A stretch of DNA of 7,962 nt from Holophagaceae bacterium UBA706 (GTDB lineage: Bacteria > Acidobacteriota > Holophagae > Holophagales > Holophagaceae), in contig DBME01000133.1 in the NCBI GenBank assembly GCA_002298155.1, positions 1 through 7,962 on the forward strand, read 5' to 3'. The notes under the pieces are model-generated. The model was given only the letters and a program-made list of their open reading frames with translations, was not told the DNA's origin and did no database searches. Position 1 is the first letter of the stretch. Each line of letters opens with the position of its first letter. A program made the position numbers and the translations under genes. Positions 4,553-7,962 of this stretch are shown here, piece after piece.

Positions 4553-7309
4553 ATGGAAATGAAATCTCTCAAGAGGCTGGGATGCCTGGTCGCCACTGGC
4601 GCCCTCGCCCTGGTCCTCGTCGGCTGCCGCGGCGACGCGGGCCAGACCGGCGCCCCTGGTACCAATGGTACCAACGGGACCAACGGCACGAACGGCACGA
4701 ACGGCACCAACGGCACCAATGGCACCAACGGCCAGGGTCCCCAGGTCACCGTCGCCAACCTGACGCCCGCCGAGTGGAGCAACCTGGTCCTGAAGGGCTC
4801 GATCACGAGCGCTTCGGTGCCGGCTGACCACAAGCCCGTCATCAACTTCACCGTCACCGACCAGAACGGCACCCCCGTCGTCGGCCTCGGCTGGACGGCC
4901 AAGGCCTCCACGGCCACCTACGCCAGCTACCAGAACGTCTCCTTCAGCATCGCCAAGCTGGTCGTGGCCACGGACGGCAGCGCCGAGTGGATGAACTACG
5001 TGGTCACCTCCACGCCCACCAACTCGTCGCCCAACCCCGCGCCTCAGAAGCCCAACACGGACAAGGAAGGCACCCTCGTCGACCACGGTGACGGCACCTA
5101 CACCTACACGTTCATGCGGGACATCTCCGCCGCCCAGGCCATCCTGGACGCGGCCACCTACAGCGGCAACAACAAGCGCGCCGACCTGGGTGACGTCTCC
5201 TACAACGCCAACCTGACCCACCGCGTCTCCGTGCAGATCAGCGGCAACGCCCGCGGCACCGGCTCCAACACCGCCGACGCCAGCAACAGCGGCGTCCCCG
5301 CTGCGCCCATCCGCACCGCCGCGAACCTCACCTACGACTTCATCCCCGCCACGGGCCATGCCGTCACCGCCACCGATCCCGGCCGCCAGATGGCCGAAGT
5401 CTCCGGCTGCAACGACTGCCACACGCGCCTCGAAGTCCACGGCGGCGGCCGCTTCGATCCCAAGTACTGCGCCATCTGCCACACCGACCAGCGCAAGTAC
5501 GGCAACGCCGAAGCCGCCACCACCGCCACCGGCTACTCCGGCAGCACCTACAAGATCGCCGGCCAGGCCGTGGGCAACATGACCCCCTTCATCCACCGCC
5601 TCCACATGGGCGAGGGCCTCACCAAGACGGGCTACAACTACGCCAACGTCCTGTTCAACGAGACCACCTACCCCATGGACCAGCGGAACTGCGTGCAGTG
5701 CCACACGGCCAGCACCGGCCAGTTCCAGGGCGACAACTGGAAGAACAAGCCCGGCCGTTATGCTTGCGGCGCCTGCCACGACAGCATCGACTGGATCCTC
5801 GGCACGAACCACCCCGGTGGCCCCGCCGCCGACGACGCGTCCTGCAAGACCTGCCATGACGCGGCCGCCATCCAGACCTACCACGTTCCCGTCGTTCCCC
5901 CCAACCCCAACAACACCTGGCTGGGCGGCACCAACGCCAACACCAACGCCTCCTTCGTGGCCGGCTACACCAACAACCTGCCCGCGGGCGCCAGCGTCGT
6001 CACCTGGGACCTCAAGTCCGTCAGCGTCAACGCCTCCGGCAACCCTGAAGTCGTCTTCCGCTACAAGAAGGACGGCGTGCCCGTCGTGTTCAACACCTAC
6101 GCCGCCGGCGTCGAGATGATGGACAACTTCGTGGGCGGCCCCAGCATCTACATCGCCATGGCCCTGCCCCAGGACGGGATCAACACCCCCGCCGACTACA
6201 ACACCACCGTCAGCACCTACCTCCGCAACGTGTGGGCCGGCACGGCCACCAGCGGCGCCGGCGCGGCCACCCTGTCCGCCATCGACGCCAACGGCTACTA
6301 CAAGGTGACCTTCACCAACGCCGTCGTCCCCGCCAACGCCACCATGGTCACCGGCGGCATCGGCTACACCTACGGCCTCACCTCCACCCAGCCCCTCACC
6401 CAGACCAACGTCCCCGGCTTCGCCTACAACGTTGAAGGCAAGAAGCAGGGCGGCCTGAGCGTTCCCGCCCCCAACGTCTGGAAGATGTCCTCCGCCGGCT
6501 TCGACGCCAACGGCGTCGCCCTGCCCGCCAACCAGAACCCCCTGGGCACCCTGAAGAACACCCAGAACGTCGCCCGCCGCGCCATCGTCAGCAACGCGAA
6601 GTGCAACGCCTGCCACGCCGCCCTCGGCATCTTCACGGAAAAGGTCTACCACGCCGGTCAGCGCAACGACGCCCCCACCTGCGTGTTCTGCCACAACGTC
6701 AACCGCGTCAACAGCGGCTGGTCCGTGAACATCAAGGACGCCGTCCACGCCATCCACGGCGCCGGCAAGCGCACCAACAAGTTCAGCTGGGAAGTCTCCG
6801 CTGGCGACACCTACTGGACCGTCGGGTACCCCGCGATCCTGAACAACTGCGAAGCCTGCCACGTGCCCGGTTCCTATGACTTCGGTGGTTCCGCCAACGC
6901 CGCTGCCGTGCCGAACCTCCTCTGGAGCACCACCACGGCCGGTTCCTCCTCCGCGCCCACGACGCCCGCGACCATCAACGTGATCGTCACCGGCAACGAG
7001 ACCGTGCCCGGCACCTACTTCGCTCCGCACGTCCAGCCCAACACCACCTACGGCCTGCCCTACAGCGCCGGCATCCTGGCTTCGGGCTCCGTCATCAATC
7101 CCGCCGCCTCCACCACCCTCGTGACCTCCCCGGTCACCGCCGCCTGCTACGGCTGCCACGACTCCAATGTCGCCGCCGCCCACATGCGCGCCAACGGTGG
7201 TGCGATCAACGAAGCCCGCTCGACCGCCCTGCTGAAGTACGAGCAGTGCACCCTCTGCCACTCCGCCGGCAAGACCGCCGACGTGGCCGTGGTTCACGCG
7301 ACCTTCTAA
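4553..7309 (+). CDS. OmcA/MtrC-family decahaem outer-surface c-type cytochrome
   Basis: The 918-residue lipoprotein (lipobox LVGC, Cys25) should sit on the cell surface and pass electrons to metal oxides, shuttles or electrodes, as MtrC and OmcA do. It has ten CXXCH motifs in two groups: Cys286, 306, 380, 405, 431, and Cys684, 710, 766, 865, 899. They give the family's layout: a Gly-triplet linker (27-59), beta domain I (about 60-285), haems 1-5, a beta domain (about 436-683), then haems 6-10. Family-typical distal-ligand motifs are FIHRLH (346-351) and AVHAIH (730-735). It is longer than the Shewanella proteins (roughly 670-740), mainly in the two beta domains. It has no CX8C disulphide: Cys11 and Cys25 are in the signal peptide and all others are in haem motifs. 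ATG 4553 has AGGAGG at 4540-4545; the upstream TTG 4529 only lengthens the signal peptide. Confidence 0.95.
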   Translation: MEMKSLKRLGCLVATGALALVLVGCRGDAGQTGAPGTNGTNGTNGTNGTNGTNGTNGTNGQGPQVTVANLTPAEWSNLVLKGSITSASVPADHKPVINFTVTDQNGTPVVGLGWTAKASTATYASYQNVSFSIAKLVVATDGSAEWMNYVVTSTPTNSSPNPAPQKPNTDKEGTLVDHGDGTYTYTFMRDISAAQAILDAATYSGNNKRADLGDVSYNANLTHRVSVQISGNARGTGSNTADASNSGVPAAPIRTAANLTYDFIPATGHAVTATDPGRQMAEVSGCNDCHTRLEVHGGGRFDPKYCAICHTDQRKYGNAEAATTATGYSGSTYKIAGQAVGNMTPFIHRLHMGEGLTKTGYNYANVLFNETTYPMDQRNCVQCHTASTGQFQGDNWKNKPGRYACGACHDSIDWILGTNHPGGPAADDASCKTCHDAAAIQTYHVPVVPPNPNNTWLGGTNANTNASFVAGYTNNLPAGASVVTWDLKSVSVNASGNPEVVFRYKKDGVPVVFNTYAAGVEMMDNFVGGPSIYIAMALPQDGINTPADYNTTVSTYLRNVWAGTATSGAGAATLSAIDANGYYKVTFTNAVVPANATMVTGGIGYTYGLTSTQPLTQTNVPGFAYNVEGKKQGGLSVPAPNVWKMSSAGFDANGVALPANQNPLGTLKNTQNVARRAIVSNAKCNACHAALGIFTEKVYHAGQRNDAPTCVFCHNVNRVNSGWSVNIKDAVHAIHGAGKRTNKFSWEVSAGDTYWTVGYPAILNNCEACHVPGSYDFGGSANAAAVPNLLWSTTTAGSSSAPTTPATINVIVTGNETVPGTYFAPHVQPNTTYGLPYSAGILASGSVINPAASTTLVTSPVTAACYGCHDSNVAAAHMRANGGAINEARSTALLKYEQCTLCHSAGKTADVAVVHATF
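4658..4729 (+). repeat. Eight tandem 9-base units encoding Gly-Thr-Asn
   Basis: Eight consecutive units of GGN-ACN-AAY encode (Gly-Thr-Asn)8, residues 36-59 of the decahaem protein. They are preceded by three more Gly-x-y triplets (GDA, GQT, GAP). The DNA units differ only at third codon positions. The stretch follows the lipidated Cys25 and is best read as a flexible or collagen-like spacer lifting the haem domains off the membrane. Shewanella MtrC and OmcA carry comparable Gly-rich stretches in the same place. Repeat number may vary by slippage. Confidence 0.9.
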
Positions 7310-7320
7310 CTGACGTCCAT

Positions 7321-7349
7321 GCCGGGGCGGGGTTTTTCCCCGCCCCGGC
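7321..7349 (+). terminator. GC-rich hairpin after the decahaem cytochrome gene
   Basis: A perfect 12-base stem, GCCGGGGCGGGG (7321-7332) with CCCCGCCCCGGC (7338-7349), has a five-T loop. It starts 11 bases after the stop. The bases after it (GCTACGATCC) are not a T-run, so it may pause RNA polymerase or protect the mRNA 3' end more than terminate. Confidence 0.75.
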
Positions 7350-7366
7350 GCTACGATCCGCATGAA

Positions 7367-7410
7367 AAGATGACCCGGATGCGCCCAACGCATCTGGGTT
7401 ATCTTCTTTA
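7367..7410 (+). terminator. Second hairpin with T-rich tail, likely the main operon terminator
   Basis: Bases 7367-7383 and 7389-7405 form a 17-pair stem around the loop CCCAA, counting two G-U pairs. It is followed by CTTTAA. The two G-U pairs work only in plus-strand RNA, which fits a role in the transcript coming from the cytochrome operon. It ends 34 bases before the next gene's ATG. Confidence 0.7.
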
Positions 7411-7439
7411 AGGCCCAAAAGCCGCACCGGAGGAGCAGC

Positions 7440-7874
7440 ATGAACCGCAGCACCCTGAAGACCGCCCTTGCCGTCCTGGCGCTCGTCCTGGGCACCAGCC
7501 GGGCGATGGTCGCCCAGGAGGACGAGATCCCCGCCCACAAGGCCAAGCCCAAGGTCGTCCAGCCCCACCCCAAGAAGAAGAAGGCCGTCGTCCCCGACAG
7601 CCAGCGGGTGGACATCAACAGCGCCAGCAAGGAAGAGCTCATGAAGCTCAAGGGCGTCACCGCCACCGACGCCGACCGCATCATCCAGGGCCGCCCCTAC
7701 AAGACCAAGGCCCACCTCATCACCCACAACGTCATCCAGATGACCGTCTATTCCGTCATCAAGGACAGGATCATCGCCCGCCAGGACCTCAAGTCCCTCC
7801 CCAAACCCGCTCCCAAACCTCCGGCGAAGGCGGCGCCAAAACCTACGGCAAAGCCGGCACCTGCGGCGAAGTAG
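7440..7874 (+). CDS. Secreted helix-hairpin-helix protein (ComEA-like domain)
   Basis: The 144-residue product starts with a signal peptide (MNRSTLKTALAVLALVLG..., probable cleavage near SRA at 20-22). A basic linker with four consecutive lysines follows, then one helix-hairpin-helix region at about 57-112: VDINSASKEELMKLKGV, then ADRIIQGRPYKTKAHL and a VYSVIKDRI end. This matches the ComEA-type DNA-binding fold, where DINSAS...EL..L.GV and the RPY/RPF segment are typical. The last 30 or so residues are a Lys/Pro/Ala repeat tail. If exported it may bind DNA in the periplasm or outside the cell; DNA uptake is one guess, but no other competence gene is present. ATG 7440 follows GGAGGAG (7429-7435) by four bases. 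Transcription may depend on read-through of the two hairpins upstream, since I see no promoter in the 34-base gap. There is no haem motif. Confidence 0.8.
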   Translation: MNRSTLKTALAVLALVLGTSRAMVAQEDEIPAHKAKPKVVQPHPKKKKAVVPDSQRVDINSASKEELMKLKGVTATDADRIIQGRPYKTKAHLITHNVIQMTVYSVIKDRIIARQDLKSLPKPAPKPPAKAAPKPTAKPAPAAK

Positions 7875-7896
7875 GCGGGCGTCCGTTTGGACAGGG

Positions 7897-7921
7897 AAAG
7901 GCCCCGCTGAGCGGGGCCTTT
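7897..7921 (+). terminator. Rho-independent terminator after the helix-hairpin-helix gene
   Basis: AAAGGCCCCGC (7897-7907) pairs perfectly with GCGGGGCCTTT (7911-7921) around a TGA loop. The closing A-T pairs provide the short T-run. It lies 22 bases past the stop codon and could act on both strands. Confidence 0.85.
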
Positions 7922-7962
7922 CTGCGGTTTGGATACTTAGGCCCTGACAGGCTTTCCCTGCC

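Noticed and set aside
4526..7684. A 1052-codon open frame on the minus strand opposite the decahaem gene and extending into the helix-hairpin-helix gene
   Set aside because: Its Gly/Val/Ala-rich, low-complexity product is what strong GC bias at third codon positions produces on the opposite strand. The plus strand carries ten haem motifs, a signal peptide and a ribosome-binding site.

Overview
This window looks like a chromosomal segment from a GC-rich, Gram-negative, metal-respiring bacterium. The best guess is an acidobacterium of the Geothrix/Holophaga type; that name is an inference from gene content and GC-rich third codon positions, not from a marker gene. The evidence for Gram-negative physiology is an outer-membrane beta-barrel and several lipobox signal peptides next to multihaem c-type cytochromes.

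Layout. A minus-strand lipoprotein of unknown function (49-807) is divergent from rlmH (874-1332, a 23S rRNA methyltransferase; the start is revised to a TTG with a good ribosome-binding site). A gap of about 500 bases (1333-1837) follows, clearly richer in A+T than the genes. It contains several palindromes, including a strong dyad at 1760-1787, and leads into the main locus.

The main locus, all on the plus strand, encodes a porin-cytochrome conduit for extracellular electron transfer. In order it holds a short leader ORF (1838-1906) overlapping the porin start by ATGA; a 458-residue beta-barrel porin (1903-3279); a pentahaem lipoprotein (3279-3746, overlapping by one base); a lipoprotein with five CXXCH motifs plus one CX5CH (3757-4401); a second possible leader ORF (4471-4551); and an OmcA/MtrC-family decahaem lipoprotein (4553-7309) with a Gly-Thr-Asn repeat just after the lipidated cysteine. 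If all sites are filled, the operon encodes 21 haems. The expected route is periplasm to the small lipid-anchored cytochromes, through the barrel, to the surface decahaem protein and then to extracellular acceptors. The design resembles MtrCAB and Geobacter Pcc systems, but two small lipid-anchored cytochromes stand where MtrA (one soluble decahaem protein) would be.

Two consecutive hairpins (7321-7349 and 7367-7405) close the operon. A secreted helix-hairpin-helix protein with basic, proline-rich flanks (7440-7874) follows, with its own terminator at 7897-7921. The last 41 bases hold nothing I can identify. No tRNA, rRNA, CRISPR, IS element or known riboswitch was seen.
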